A stretch of DNA of 64,000 bases from Pseudofrankia inefficax (GTDB lineage Bacteria > Actinomycetota > Actinomycetes > Frankiales > Frankiaceae): assembly GCF_000166135.1 (NCBI RefSeq), contig NC_014666.1, positions 2,480,001 to 2,544,000 of the forward strand, read 5' to 3'. The position numbers and the translations under genes were made by a program. Of the stretch, positions 35,733-44,734 are shown one piece after another; within the stretch, counting starts at the first letter, position 1; every line of letters starts with the position of its first letter. The notes below the pieces were generated by a model. The model did no database searches and was not told the origin of the DNA. It saw nothing but the letters and a program-made list of their open reading frames with translations.

Positions 35733-36371
35733 TTATTGAAAGGCGTCGAGCAGGGCGCGCAGCGCATCATCGAGGTGCTCGCGCTGCTCGGGGGACAGCA
35801 CGGCGGCCACCCGGTTGACCAGTTCGGCATGCTCGGTGATCGCCGCGTCGACGATCGCCAGGCCCTTCGCGGTGAGGCAGACGCGGAAGCTGCGCCGGTC
35901 GGTCGGGTCGAGGCTGCGTTCGATCAGGCCGGAGGCCTCCAGCCGGTCCAGCCGGTTGGTCATCCCCGCCCGCGACATCATCAGCAGGGCGGACAGCTGT
36001 GACGGGATCAGCGTGCACGGCGGGCCGGACCGGCGCAGGGTCGCCAGCACGTCGAACTCGCCCGGGTTCAGGCCGTGGTGGCTCAGCACCTGGTCGGCCG
36101 CGCCGGCGAGGTTCTTCGACAGCAGCTTCATGCGGGCGAAGCAGCCGAGGACGCTGGCATCGAGGTCCGGGCGTTCGCGGCGCCAGTCAGCGATGAGTTC
36201 GTCGATCGGATCCTGTCCACCCACTGACGTGAGCGCGCCCGAGAACGTGCACTCGTCGCCGGCTGAGTCCAGGGCGTCCGTCGCGCTCATGACGAGGTCG
36301 ACGGGGCCGTGGGTCGCGGCACCGGGTGCGAGGTCGGCGCCCACCGCGGCGCCATTCGCGCGGCCGTTCAT
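35733..36371 (-). CDS. MarR family transcriptional regulator
   Basis: A 212-residue MarR-type regulator. The core (VLSHHGLNPGEFDVLATLRRSGPPCTLIPSQLSALLMMSRAGMTNRLDRLEASGLIERSLDPTDRRSFRVCLTAKGLAIVDAAITEHAELVNRVAAVLSPEQREHLDDALRALL) is clear; the first 70 residues are an extra, Asp/Glu-rich region. It is divergent from an EmrB/QacA-type drug transporter, the classic MarR pairing, and probably represses it. ATG 36371 is chosen; TTG 36392 would also be in frame, but neither has a clear ribosome site. Confidence 0.9.
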   Translation of the reverse strand: MNGRANGAAVGADLAPGAATHGPVDLVMSATDALDSAGDECTFSGALTSVGGQDPIDELIADWRRERPDLDASVLGCFARMKLLSKNLAGAADQVLSHHGLNPGEFDVLATLRRSGPPCTLIPSQLSALLMMSRAGMTNRLDRLEASGLIERSLDPTDRRSFRVCLTAKGLAIVDAAITEHAELVNRVAAVLSPEQREHLDDALRALLDAFQ

Positions 36372-36384
36372 GACCCGAGTGTAG

Positions 36385-36392
36385 TTGATCAA
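36385..36392. promoter_or_regulatory. TTGATCAA palindrome in the MarR/MFS intergenic region
   Basis: An 8-bp perfect palindrome lies 14 bases upstream of the MarR ATG, in a relatively AT-rich region shared by the divergent MarR and EmrB-like genes. Its length and place fit part of a MarR operator, but the evidence is only positional. Confidence 0.35.
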
Positions 36393-36624
36393 TACAGTTC
36401 GACGCCAGTCAAGTTCGATGCCGTACTATCAGGAGGTGAACTACTCCGGCCTGTCCCCCGGAGCGCCTCCGCTACCCGGCGGCCCCCGACCGACGTCCAC
36501 GGCGGACGTCCACCATCCGTTGTCGCGCACCAACCCTCTGGCGTGCGTGGCTGTTCCAGCTGACCGGATCGACTTCAGCGCCGTGGAGACTCTCAGTCTC
36601 CAGGAGTTGACCCAGGGAGACACT

Positions 36625-38184
36625 GTGACTACAACCACCGACGTCGCGCCTGGCGAAGGCCCGGGGGGCGATGCTGCCCGGGCGGTGTCGATCCCGGCCC
36701 AGGCGACGACGAGCCCGGCCCCCGCCGCCTCGGCGCCGGGTGACGAGCCGGACCCGCGCCGCTGGCTGGCGCTGGCCGTGATCGCCGTCGCGCAGCTCAT
36801 GGTCGTGCTCGACGGCTCGATCGTCACGATCGCGCTGCCGCACGCCCAGAAGGCCCTGCACATCTCCACCGCCAACCGGCAGTGGGTCATGACGGCCTAC
36901 TCGCTCGCCTTCGGCAGCCTCCTGCTGCTCGGCGGCCGGATCGCGGACTTCGCCGGCCGCAAGCGGGCCTTCGTCTGGGGACTGATCGGCTTCGCCGCCG
37001 CGAGCGCGCTCGGCGGGTTCGCGCCGAACAGCGGGCTGCTGTTCGCGGCCCGGGCGCTGCAGGGCCTCTGCGCCGCGGTGCTCGCCCCGGCCGCGCTCTC
37101 CCTGATCACGGTGACCTTCACCGAGGAGAAGGAGCGGGCCAGGGCGTTCGGCGTGTACGGCGGCATCTCCGGCGGTGGCGCGGCGATCGGCCTGATCGCC
37201 GGCGGCCTGCTCACCGAGTACGCGTCCTGGCGCTGGTGCCTGTTCGTGAACGTCCCGATCGCGGTCCTCACGGCGGTCGCCGCGGTGAGCGTGGTGCGCG
37301 AGAGCCGCGCCGAGGGCAAGCCGAGCTATGACATTCCCGGCGCGCTGACGGTGACCGGTGGCCTGCTCGCCCTGGTCTACGGGTTCACCCGGGCGGCCGA
37401 CAGCGGCTGGGGCTCGGCGGCCACGATCTCGCTGCTCGTCGCGTCGGTGGTGCTGCTCGTGGCGTTCGTCGTCATCGAGATGCGCACCGCCGCCCCGCTG
37501 CTGCCGCTGCGGGTCGTGCTCGACCGCACCCGGGGCGGCGCGTTCGGCTCGTCGCTGTTCTTCGGCGCCGCGCTGCTGGCGATGTTCCTGTTCATGACGT
37601 TCTACTTCCAGAACACGCTCGGCTACAGCGCGCTGCGGTCCGGCTTCGCGTTCCTGCCGTTCAGCGCCGGGATCGTCTTCGGTGCCGGGCTCGCGAGCCA
37701 GTTCATGCCGCGGGTGGGCGCGAAGATCCCGATGATCGTCGGTTCGGCGATGGCCGTGGTCGGGCTGCTCCTGCTCACCCAGGTCGACCTGCACACCGGC
37801 TACGCGTCGCACGTGCTGCCGGCCGAGCTGCTGATCAGCATCGGCATGGGCCTGGCCTTCGTCCCGATGTCGAGCGTCTCGCTGATCGGTGTCGCCCCGC
37901 ACGACGCCGGGGTCGCCAGCGCGCTGGTGAACACCACCCAGCAGGTGGGTGGCTCGCTGGGCATCGCGTTGCTCAACACCATCTACGCGACGGTCGTGGC
38001 CAACTACGTGAAGGACCACGGCTCCAGCCCGCTCGACCAGGCGCACGCGCAGATCTCCGGCTACACGACGTCGTTCGTGTGGAGCGCGATCTTCATGGCG
38101 ATCGCGCTGGTGATCGTCGTGGCGCTGGTCCGGGCCCGTAAGTCGGACGTGGTCGGGACCGCCACGCCGGTCCACGCCGGCTGA
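36625..38184 (+). CDS. DHA2-family (EmrB/QacA) MFS drug exporter
   Basis: A 519-residue transporter with about 14 membrane helices, as in QacA/EmrB. After a cytosolic Ala/Pro-rich N-terminus, the diagnostic segments are RWLALAVIAVAQLMVVLDGSIVTIALPHAQKAL (motif D1: LDxTIVNVALP), LLLGGRIADFAGRKRAF (motif A) and SLITVTFTEEKERARAFGVYGGISGGGAAIGLIAGGLLTEYASWRWCLFVNVPIA (motif C). Exports drugs or metabolites by proton antiport; substrate unknown. GTG 36625 follows GGGAG; it leaves a leader of about 250 bases after the shared promoter. The divergent MarR gene is its likely repressor. Confidence 0.93.
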   Translation: MTTTTDVAPGEGPGGDAARAVSIPAQATTSPAPAASAPGDEPDPRRWLALAVIAVAQLMVVLDGSIVTIALPHAQKALHISTANRQWVMTAYSLAFGSLLLLGGRIADFAGRKRAFVWGLIGFAAASALGGFAPNSGLLFAARALQGLCAAVLAPAALSLITVTFTEEKERARAFGVYGGISGGGAAIGLIAGGLLTEYASWRWCLFVNVPIAVLTAVAAVSVVRESRAEGKPSYDIPGALTVTGGLLALVYGFTRAADSGWGSAATISLLVASVVLLVAFVVIEMRTAAPLLPLRVVLDRTRGGAFGSSLFFGAALLAMFLFMTFYFQNTLGYSALRSGFAFLPFSAGIVFGAGLASQFMPRVGAKIPMIVGSAMAVVGLLLLTQVDLHTGYASHVLPAELLISIGMGLAFVPMSSVSLIGVAPHDAGVASALVNTTQQVGGSLGIALLNTIYATVVANYVKDHGSSPLDQAHAQISGYTTSFVWSAIFMAIALVIVVALVRARKSDVVGTATPVHAG

Positions 38185-38203
38185 GTCACCTTCCGGAACC
38201 GCC

Positions 38204-38243
38204 GAGGCCCCGGCCGCTCCAGCGTGGGAGCGGCCGGGGCCTC
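38204..38243. terminator. Bidirectional hairpin terminator
   Basis: A perfect 17-bp stem (GAGGCCCCGGCCGCTCC 38204-38220; complement 38227-38243) with a 6-base loop lies between the convergent transporter and MpaB-like genes. No U-run follows. Confidence 0.8.
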
Positions 38244-38274
38244 GTGCGCCTGGCCAGTTCGTCAGAGCGGTGCG

Positions 38275-39180
38275 TCAGACCAGCGGGAGCCCGCGCCGGA
38301 TCCGGCGGCGCAGGTCCAGCAGCAGCAGGTTGAACGGGAACAGCCGGACGTGGCGCGGCAGCCGGCGGGACACGGCGCCGAGCCGGCGCAGCATCCGGTC
38401 GAACCGGGCCTCGTCGCCCGCCGACCAGCGCAGCCCCAGCTCGGCGCGGAACCGCGGCGGCAGGAACCCGGTCGTGATGAACTCCAGCGGCCGGCGCGGC
38501 GGCAGGTTGAACGGGAACCGCAGCGCGCGCCGGCTCACCAGCCCGAGCAGGTAGGCCCGCACGACCGGGTCCACCGCCACCTGCGCCTGCGCGCGGTCCC
38601 AGTACTCCTCGAACGCGGCCAGGTCGGCGGGCCACAGGTCGCCGCGGACCTGCAGGGTCGTGCCGAACCGGGCGGCGTGGCGGTAGACCGTGTCCGCGAC
38701 GGCGGGCTCCAGCGGCCCGTAGGCCCGGGTATAGAAGTCGGTGAGGCCGCGGTACATGCACGCGGCGACCCAGAGCTGCAAATCCTGGCGGAACGCGTTG
38801 TACTCGACGGGACTGGTGGCCGTGGACCGGACCTCGCGGTGCGAGGCGTTGACGGCCTCCCGGTACCTGGCCCGCTCGTCGTCGGTCCCGAGCCACGCCA
38901 CGGCGATGTAGGTGAGCGTGGTGCGCCCCCGCTTGGCCGGGTGACGGGTCAGCTGCCCGCCCGGCGTGCGGCTCTCCACCACGCCGTGCCCGACGGGTGC
39001 CCAGCTCAGCTGCATGACGACGTTCGCGAGGCCGGCGAGGAACGCGCCGGCGCCGTCGAGGAAGTCCCGAAGATCGACCTGCGCCGCGGGTTCGGCCGCG
39101 GGCCGGAGCGCGGCGGGCCCGGTCGGTGTCGCGCGGGGGAGGGGGATCTCTCGGGTCCCGCGAGCCGGGGCGGTCGTCAC
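38275..39180 (-). CDS. MpaB-like oxygenase family protein (DUF2236)
   Basis: A 301-residue helical protein of the DUF2236/MpaB family, which in fungi cleaves a farnesyl chain in mycophenolic acid synthesis, and in bacteria includes latex-clearing-type haem enzymes. Family features are TLTYIAVAWLGTDDERARYREAVNASHREVR, AFRQDLQLWVAACMYRGLTDFYTRAYGPL and LGLVSRRALRFPFNLPPRRPLEFITTGFLPPRFRAELGL; the His in NASHREV is the usual conserved one. The substrate is unknown. GTG 39180 has an AAGGAGG site; the longer frame is basic and unlikely. Confidence 0.87.
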   Translation of the reverse strand: MTTAPARGTREIPLPRATPTGPAALRPAAEPAAQVDLRDFLDGAGAFLAGLANVVMQLSWAPVGHGVVESRTPGGQLTRHPAKRGRTTLTYIAVAWLGTDDERARYREAVNASHREVRSTATSPVEYNAFRQDLQLWVAACMYRGLTDFYTRAYGPLEPAVADTVYRHAARFGTTLQVRGDLWPADLAAFEEYWDRAQAQVAVDPVVRAYLLGLVSRRALRFPFNLPPRRPLEFITTGFLPPRFRAELGLRWSAGDEARFDRMLRRLGAVSRRLPRHVRLFPFNLLLLDLRRRIRRGLPLV

Positions 39181-39553
39181 CGGGCGCCTCCTTCTCCGTC
39201 TCCGCGCCTGTTCACCGGTACGGCTGCTCACCAGTAGGGCTGCTCACCAGTACGGCTGTGCCGGTGGCCCGGGCCGGCCCACGTCGGTCGACGCGGGGGT
39301 GGCCGCTGGGCGCTCGGTCTCGATGGTAAGCGAGTTGGCCACCCGCGAGGTCGCGCTTAGTGACGGTATGGGTGCGACGGAGCCGCCCTGCGGCTTCTTG
39401 TGGCACCGCTGTGACAGCTGGTGGCGACTTCGGCGTCGACGCGATTCATGTCACGGTCCCGGTGGCGCTCACCGCCGGGTCGCGGTCTGTTCACGCGGGG
39501 GCTGCCCGGTCGCTGTCTGCCCGTCCGGCTGGGCTGGCAAGGTGCTGCCCACC
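39181..39553. other. Intergenic region between MpaB-like and MptB-like genes
   Basis: This 373-base stretch separates divergent genes and contains a 16-bp tandem repeat (annotated separately). I see no convincing gene in it. The frames crossing it are shadow-like and poor in expected codon bias. It probably holds both promoters. Confidence 0.55.
39212..39259 (+). repeat. Three tandem 16-bp repeats upstream of the MpaB-like gene
   Basis: The unit TCACC(A/G)GTA(C/G)GGCTG(C/T) repeats three times at 39212-39227, 39228-39243 and 39244-39259, differing by four scattered single bases. It begins 32 bases upstream of the MpaB-like GTG. It may be an operator array for either divergent gene or a slippage product. 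Confidence 0.75.
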
Positions 39554-41305
39554 ATGGGAGAAGCCGGGCCGGCGGGCGTCGAACGCAGCCACGAGGCCGG
39601 CGCCATCGCGCCGGGTGCCGACGAGGACTCCCCGTCGGTCGACAGCGACGGCGACGGCGAGACCGACGGCAGCGAGATCGACGGCGGCGGCGACGGCGGC
39701 ACGGGCCGCCGGCACGGGGCCGTGCGCCGGGTGGGCGCGCTGGTCGCGGCCGGCGTGACCGGCTCGGTCGGCGCGACACTCGTCGTCATCACCGGCGGCC
39801 GACTCGCGCTCGGTCCGGCGGTGCAGCCCCCGACGGCGTGGTTCGGCCTGCTCGACCCGGTCTCGCTGAACGAGCCGTCGGTGTTGCCAGGCGTGCTGAT
39901 CGCCGGTGCGGCGCTGCTCGTGGGCGCCTGGTGGTGGGTCTGCCGGCGCTGCCAGCGGGGCGAGCTGTCGCTGCGCGGTGTCGTCACGCTGATCTGCTGC
40001 TGGTCGGTCGTGCCGCTGGTCGGCCCGCCAATCCTCAGCCTGGACGTCTACAGCTACGTCGCGCAGGGCGTCATGGTCTCCTCCGGCCTCGACCCGTACA
40101 CGGCGGGCCCGGCGCTGCTCGGCAGCGCCCCGGCCGCGCTGGCAGCGGACCCGATCTGGCAGAACACGCCGTCGCCCTACGGGCCGGTCGGCCTCGCGCT
40201 GTTCCACGCCGTCGCGGCGTTGACGGGCGGGCGGGTGGTGCGCTCCGTGCTCCTGCTGCGCTTCGTCACGACCCTGGCCGTCGTGGCGCTCGCCTGGTGC
40301 CTGACCCGCGCGGTCCCAGCGGCCCGCCGGCCGTGGACGCTGGCCGTGACCGTGGGCGGGCCGGTCGTGCTGCTGGAGCTGCTCGGCGCTGTGCACCTCG
40401 AGGCCGTGATGATGGCGTTGGCCGCTGCCGGCCTGCTGGCGGTGCTGCGCGGCCGTCCGGCGCTCGGATTCGGGCTGCTCACCGCTGCCGCGCTGACGAA
40501 GTGGCCAGCCGCGGTGATCCTGGTGGTGCTGCTGGCTCGGCGCTGGGCCGATCTGGCGATCGAGCCGACGGACGCCCCGACCACCGCCGGTCCTGTCGCT
40601 GGCACCTCGGCGGCGGACAGCCCGGCGGACAGCGAGCCGGCGGGGAGCGCGGCCGGCGGTTTCCGGCGCAGGCGGGCCCGGCGGGTGCTCGTGACGGCGG
40701 GCCGAGACCTAGCGGTGGTCGCCTGCACTGTGGCCGCGCTGTCGCTGCTGCTGGTACCGGACGGCCTCGGTTGGGTGCGGGCGACCTCGACGCCGGCGAC
40801 CGGCTTCAGCGTGTACTCGCCGACCTCCGCGTTGGCCAACCTGATCGCCATCGCTACCGGTATGCCGGGCGCGGCGCTGCCCGGCAGCGAGGCGCTGCGG
40901 ATCGCGCGCGGCATCGGGATGGTGCTCGCCGTCATGGTGATCGGCTGGCTGCTCGTCACCGTCCGGCGTCGCGACGTGCTCACCACCTGCGGGATCGCGC
41001 TGCTGTGTCTCGCGGTGCTCGGGCCGGTGCTGTATCCGTGGTATCTGGTGTGGGGCACCGTGCCGCTGGCGATGGCGCGCGGAGCCCAGCGCCCTGGGCT
41101 GCTGATCCTGGTCGGCGCGTTGGGCGCGCTGCTCTCCGTGCCGCACCCCGAACTACTCTTCGTCGGCCGGCCGGAGATCACGGACTGGTTCACCCGAGAG
41201 GGGCCGATCGTGCTGGCCGTCCTGGTGTTGTGCGGGGCGGCGGCGTTCCTGGCCCGGCGCCGGTTCACCCAGCCGGCGCGCCGCGATTTCACCTCATCGG
41301 CCTGA
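39554..41305 (+). CDS. mptB: MptB-like polyprenol-phosphomannose-dependent alpha-1,6-mannosyltransferase
   Basis: A 583-residue membrane glycosyltransferase of the GT-C type. After an acidic cytosolic N-terminus (about 55 residues), hydrophobic helices alternate with loops. The segment LSLDVYSYVAQGVMVSSGLDPYTAGPALLG contains the first-loop aspartate of GT-C enzymes and matches the MptB/MptA motif DxYSYxxQGxxxxxGxDPYxxGP. MptB adds mannose from a polyprenyl phosphate donor to the mannan core of lipomannan-like glycolipids in actinobacteria. ATG 39554. It is 25 bases before galT on the same strand; the link between mannan synthesis and galactose metabolism is not obvious. Confidence 0.85.
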   Translation: MGEAGPAGVERSHEAGAIAPGADEDSPSVDSDGDGETDGSEIDGGGDGGTGRRHGAVRRVGALVAAGVTGSVGATLVVITGGRLALGPAVQPPTAWFGLLDPVSLNEPSVLPGVLIAGAALLVGAWWWVCRRCQRGELSLRGVVTLICCWSVVPLVGPPILSLDVYSYVAQGVMVSSGLDPYTAGPALLGSAPAALAADPIWQNTPSPYGPVGLALFHAVAALTGGRVVRSVLLLRFVTTLAVVALAWCLTRAVPAARRPWTLAVTVGGPVVLLELLGAVHLEAVMMALAAAGLLAVLRGRPALGFGLLTAAALTKWPAAVILVVLLARRWADLAIEPTDAPTTAGPVAGTSAADSPADSEPAGSAAGGFRRRRARRVLVTAGRDLAVVACTVAALSLLLVPDGLGWVRATSTPATGFSVYSPTSALANLIAIATGMPGAALPGSEALRIARGIGMVLAVMVIGWLLVTVRRRDVLTTCGIALLCLAVLGPVLYPWYLVWGTVPLAMARGAQRPGLLILVGALGALLSVPHPELLFVGRPEITDWFTREGPIVLAVLVLCGAAAFLARRRFTQPARRDFTSSA

Positions 41306-41329
41306 GTGGTTCCCGGTACCGTCAGCGGC

Positions 41330-42481
41330 GTGACGACCGCGCCCGGGACGCCCGCCCCACCGGGCTCCGTGCGCCCCGGGCTCGTCGACCCGGGGCCCGC
41401 GGCCGCGCGGACGGCCATCCGGCTGGCGGACGGCCGGGAGCTGATCTACTTCGACGACGCCCCGGGCCGCGGCCAGCCGGCGCCGGACGCGCGAGACCTG
41501 CCGGGCCGGGCCCGGCCACCGTCGCAGCTGCGGTTCGACCCGTTGACGGAGGAGTGGGTGGTGGTCGCCGCCCACCGGCAGGGGCGCACCCACCTGCCTG
41601 CCGCCGCCGACTGCCCGCTGTGCCCGAGCCGGCCCGGCCGGCCGACCGAGATCCCCGAGGACTACGACGTCGTCGTCTTCGAGAACCGGTTTCCCGCGCT
41701 GGGCCTCCCGGCTGTGCTGGAGTCGCTCGACGGTGGCGTGACCGGGCCGGCCGCGCCCTACGCTGGCCGGCTCGGTGACGGGCGCTGCGAGGTCGTCTGC
41801 TTCACCGCCGACCACGACTCGTCGTTCGCCGCGCTCTCGCCGCGCCGGGTCGCCACGGTGCTCGCCGCCTGGACGGACCGGACGGCCGCGCTTGGCCGGC
41901 TGCCGGCGGTGGAGAGCGTCTTCGTGTTCGAGAACCGCGGCGAGGAGATCGGGGTGACGCTCGGTCACCCGCACGGGCAGATCTACGGCTACCCGTTCGT
42001 CCCGACGCCGCTCGCCACGATGATCAGGATCGCCGAGCGCCGCGAGGCCTGCCCGCACTGCGAGGTCATCGCCGCCGAGACGACGGACCGGTCCCGGCTG
42101 GTCGCGCGGACCTCGGCCTGGGTCGCCTTCGTCCCGTACGCGGCTCGCTGGCCGTTCGAGGTGTCGATCTACCCGCGGCGGCACGTGCCCGACCTGCCCG
42201 CGCTCGACGACGCCGAGAGGGACGAGTTCCCCGAGCTGTACCTGGACGTCCTCGGCCGGCTGGACCGGGTATTCGGCGTCCGGATGCCCTACGTGGCCGG
42301 CTGGGAGCAGGCGCCCGCCCGGCGGGGCCGGCGGTGGGCGCACCTGAGGCTCCGGGTGTTCTCCAACCGGCGCGCTGCGGACAAGCTCAAGTACCTGGCC
42401 GGCAGCGAGGCGGCGATGGGCGTCTACATCAACGACATCGAGCCGGAGCGCGCCGCGGCGATGCTGCGGGCGGCCGGCTGA
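41330..42481 (+). CDS. galT: Galactose-1-phosphate uridylyltransferase
   Basis: A 383-residue Leloir enzyme that swaps UMP between UDP-glucose and galactose 1-phosphate. The active-site motif H213-P-H215-G-Q (TLGHPHGQIYGYP) is intact, the zinc-type cysteines appear as CPLCPSRP and CPHCEVI, and VENRFPALG (here FENRFPAL) is present. The C-terminal half also has FVPYAARWPFEVSIYPRRHVPDL. GTG 41330 is chosen; GTG 41306 is also in frame, just past the mptB stop. galK follows 80 bases downstream, and no galE is seen. Confidence 0.95.
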   Translation: MTTAPGTPAPPGSVRPGLVDPGPAAARTAIRLADGRELIYFDDAPGRGQPAPDARDLPGRARPPSQLRFDPLTEEWVVVAAHRQGRTHLPAAADCPLCPSRPGRPTEIPEDYDVVVFENRFPALGLPAVLESLDGGVTGPAAPYAGRLGDGRCEVVCFTADHDSSFAALSPRRVATVLAAWTDRTAALGRLPAVESVFVFENRGEEIGVTLGHPHGQIYGYPFVPTPLATMIRIAERREACPHCEVIAAETTDRSRLVARTSAWVAFVPYAARWPFEVSIYPRRHVPDLPALDDAERDEFPELYLDVLGRLDRVFGVRMPYVAGWEQAPARRGRRWAHLRLRVFSNRRAADKLKYLAGSEAAMGVYINDIEPERAAAMLRAAG

Positions 42482-42561
42482 CCACGCGGCGGCCCTGACC
42501 CACGGTAGCCGTTCAGTGGGGTCCCGGGGATCGCGCGCCCGGCTCCGGACGTTGCCTGGAC

Positions 42562-43935
42562 ATGACCGACGGTGCCGCGACGCGCGGCGTCACGGCGGCC
42601 GCCCGGAGCGGCCGAGGCGGCGGGGGACCGCGACCCGCTCGGGGGCGGCCGGAGGACGCGGCGGAGCCGGCCGCCGGTCCCGACGGCGACGCCGACCGGG
42701 CCTCCGGCGGGGCGCGACGGGCCCGGATGCGGAGGCGGGCCGCGCCGGTCGCGACCCGGGCCGGCCGCGGCGGGCCGGTCTCGGCCGCCGCCTTCGGGCC
42801 GGGCCGGGTCAACCTCGTCGGCGAGCACACCGACTACAACGACGGCCTGTGCCTGCCGTTCGCGATCGAGCGGGGAGTGACGGTCCGGGCCCGCCCGGCG
42901 CCCGACGGCCTGATCCGGGTGCACGCGCTCGACATCGGCGCGCACGACGTGTTCGCCGCCGACGCGCCGGCCCGCGCCGACGGCTGGCGGTCGTTCGCGC
43001 GCGGGGTCGTCGCCGAGCTGGCCGCCGCCGGCTACCCGGTCCGTCCGGCCCGGCTCTCGGTCGCCGGAACGCTGCCGCGCGGCGCGGGCATGTCCTCGTC
43101 GGCGGCGCTGGAGGTCGCCCTCGTGCTCGCCCTGCTCGCCCACAGCGGCTACGGCGAGCCGGACCGCCTCGAGCTCGCCCAGCTGCTGTCCCGGGTGGAG
43201 AACACCTGGGTCGGCGCGCGTACCGGGCTGCTCGACCAGACCGCGTCGCTGTTCGGCCGGCCGGGCCATGCGCTGCGGCTCGACATCCGCGCGCTGACCG
43301 GGGGAGACCAGGGCGCGCCGCCGCCGGCCGCCGAGCCGGCGGCCGGGCCCGGTGCCCGGGCCGGGCGGGCGGTGCCGCGTCCCCCCGGCCGCTGGCTGTC
43401 CGGGCCGGCCGGCCGGCCGGTGCCCGGCATCGAACCAGTCCGGCTCGACCTGGGCCGCTGGCGGCTGGTGACGGTCGACTCCGGCGTGCGGCACGCGATC
43501 GCGGCCTCCGGCTACAACACCCGCCGCGAGGAGTGCGCCCGGGCGTGCGAGCTGCTCGGCATCTCCTCGCTGCGGGACGCGGACGAGGACGCTCCCGGCC
43601 GGCTGCCCGAGCCGCTGGGCCGGCGCGTGCGCCATGTGCTGGAGGAGAACGAGCGGGTGCGCCGGGCGGTGGTGGCGCTGCGTGCGGGCGACCTGCCCGA
43701 GCTCGGCCGGCTGCTTGACGCGTCGCACGCCAGCCTGCGGGACCTCTACGAGGTGTCAGTGCCGGCCGTGGAGGAGACCGTCGCCCGGTTGGTGGCCGAC
43801 GGGGCGGCCGGTGCCCGTCTGGTCGGCGGCGGGTTCGGCGGGTCGGTGCTCGCGCTCTTCCCTCCGGGGAAGCGGCCGCCGGCCGACGCCCTGCGCGTGG
43901 TGCCGGGCGGTCCCGGGCGTCTCGTCCGGCGCTGA
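42562..43935 (+). CDS. galK: Galactokinase
   Basis: A 457-residue GHMP kinase that phosphorylates galactose. The galactokinase signature PGRVNLVGEHTDYNDG lies near residue 79, the ATP motif is LPRGAGMSSSAALEVAL, and the C-terminal motif is GARLVGGGFGGSVLAL. Compared with typical enzymes (about 380 residues) it has an extra 70-residue basic N-terminus and a Pro/Ala/Gly-rich insert near residues 250-290, both low in complexity. ATG 42562; a later start inside the extension is possible but no better codon with a ribosome site is seen. It follows galT and acts one step earlier in the Leloir pathway. Confidence 0.93.
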   Translation: MTDGAATRGVTAAARSGRGGGGPRPARGRPEDAAEPAAGPDGDADRASGGARRARMRRRAAPVATRAGRGGPVSAAAFGPGRVNLVGEHTDYNDGLCLPFAIERGVTVRARPAPDGLIRVHALDIGAHDVFAADAPARADGWRSFARGVVAELAAAGYPVRPARLSVAGTLPRGAGMSSSAALEVALVLALLAHSGYGEPDRLELAQLLSRVENTWVGARTGLLDQTASLFGRPGHALRLDIRALTGGDQGAPPPAAEPAAGPGARAGRAVPRPPGRWLSGPAGRPVPGIEPVRLDLGRWRLVTVDSGVRHAIAASGYNTRREECARACELLGISSLRDADEDAPGRLPEPLGRRVRHVLEENERVRRAVVALRAGDLPELGRLLDASHASLRDLYEVSVPAVEETVARLVADGAAGARLVGGGFGGSVLALFPPGKRPPADALRVVPGGPGRLVRR

Positions 43936-44734
43936 GCCGCGGGCGCGCCGACCGCCCGGCGCACCCGAGTCCAGCGGCCATCGACGGCAGGATTTCGTCC
44001 AGTTGTCCGGGTGCACGACGCAGTCCGTCCGGGAAACAACGGAGACACACTTCCGTCGTTTCCCGGGCACCGTGGGGGCCGCCGCCTCGGCCGCGCCAAC
44101 GGCGCCGCCTCGGGTGGCCGAGGTGGAATTACCCCGCCGGCTCCGCGCCGGGCGTCCGAATGGTCGCGTGACGCGTCCGAGGACAGCTTCGTCTCGACTG
44201 TCGGCTCAAACCGGGCCTAAAGTCCCAATAGTCCAAGGGCTTAGGTCCCAGACGAAATCTGGGCGAAGCCGAAATGTCCGCATGTGTGTCAAACCGTATC
44301 CGCGCCCGCATTCGGGAGTTCGCCGGCCTCGACGTTCGCGGTAATCGGGCGACTATGAGCGGTATGCCATTCCGGCTGGCCAGGGGCGACCCGCCGCGGC
44401 CTGGTCGGGGACGGCCGCGTCCATCGGTGTGACAACGCGCACACATGCCGGCCACTCGTCGGCCTGGCGACCGGGGGCCCGCGCGATGGCTGCGTGCGGG
44501 CGGGGCGCGTGCGCTCCCTAGCATGCGATTTGCAGTCAGCCCGGTCTCGCCGGGTGTTCCGCGCGCATTATCCCGGCGTGTTTACCACCGGCCAAGTCAA
44601 GAATGTCGCGTCCGGCGCGGCCGCGCACCGGCGAGCCGGACGTGCCGTGGCGGACACACTCCCCGCTCGTCGCCCGCGGCGGGGACCGGTTCTGGGGAAG
44701 CCGTGACGACGAGGTGGACGAGGAACTGATCGCG
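43936..44734. other. Long intergenic region before the conservon
   Basis: About 800 bases without a convincing gene between galK and cvnA (shorter if ATG 44603 starts cvnA). It holds a near-perfect 15-bp inverted repeat (44029-44066), two similar boxes GGGCCTAAAGTCCC (44214-44227) and GGGCTTAGGTCCC (44238-44250), and a 6-bp hairpin CCCAGA-CGAAA-TCTGGG (44248-44264). Base composition falls near 44200-44300, where the conservon promoter most likely lies. Open frames here are Arg/Pro-rich shadows. Confidence 0.6.
44029..44066 (+). terminator. Inverted repeat after galK
   Basis: CCGGGAAACAACGGA (44029-44043) pairs with TCCGTCGTTTCCCGG (44052-44066) with one mismatch and an 8-base loop, 94 bases past the galK stop. 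It may end the mptB-galT-galK transcript or act as a protein site for the conservon promoter region; no U-run is present. Confidence 0.5.

Noticed and set aside
36385-36624. A long N-terminal extension of the EmrB-like transporter from 36385
   Set aside because: The extension is Pro/Ser-rich and unlike the family, whereas GTG 36625 has a good ribosome site.
38966-39553. A long N-terminal extension of the MptB-like protein
   Set aside because: It overlaps the divergent gene's 5' end and its composition is shadow-like; ATG 39554 gives a family-like N-terminus.
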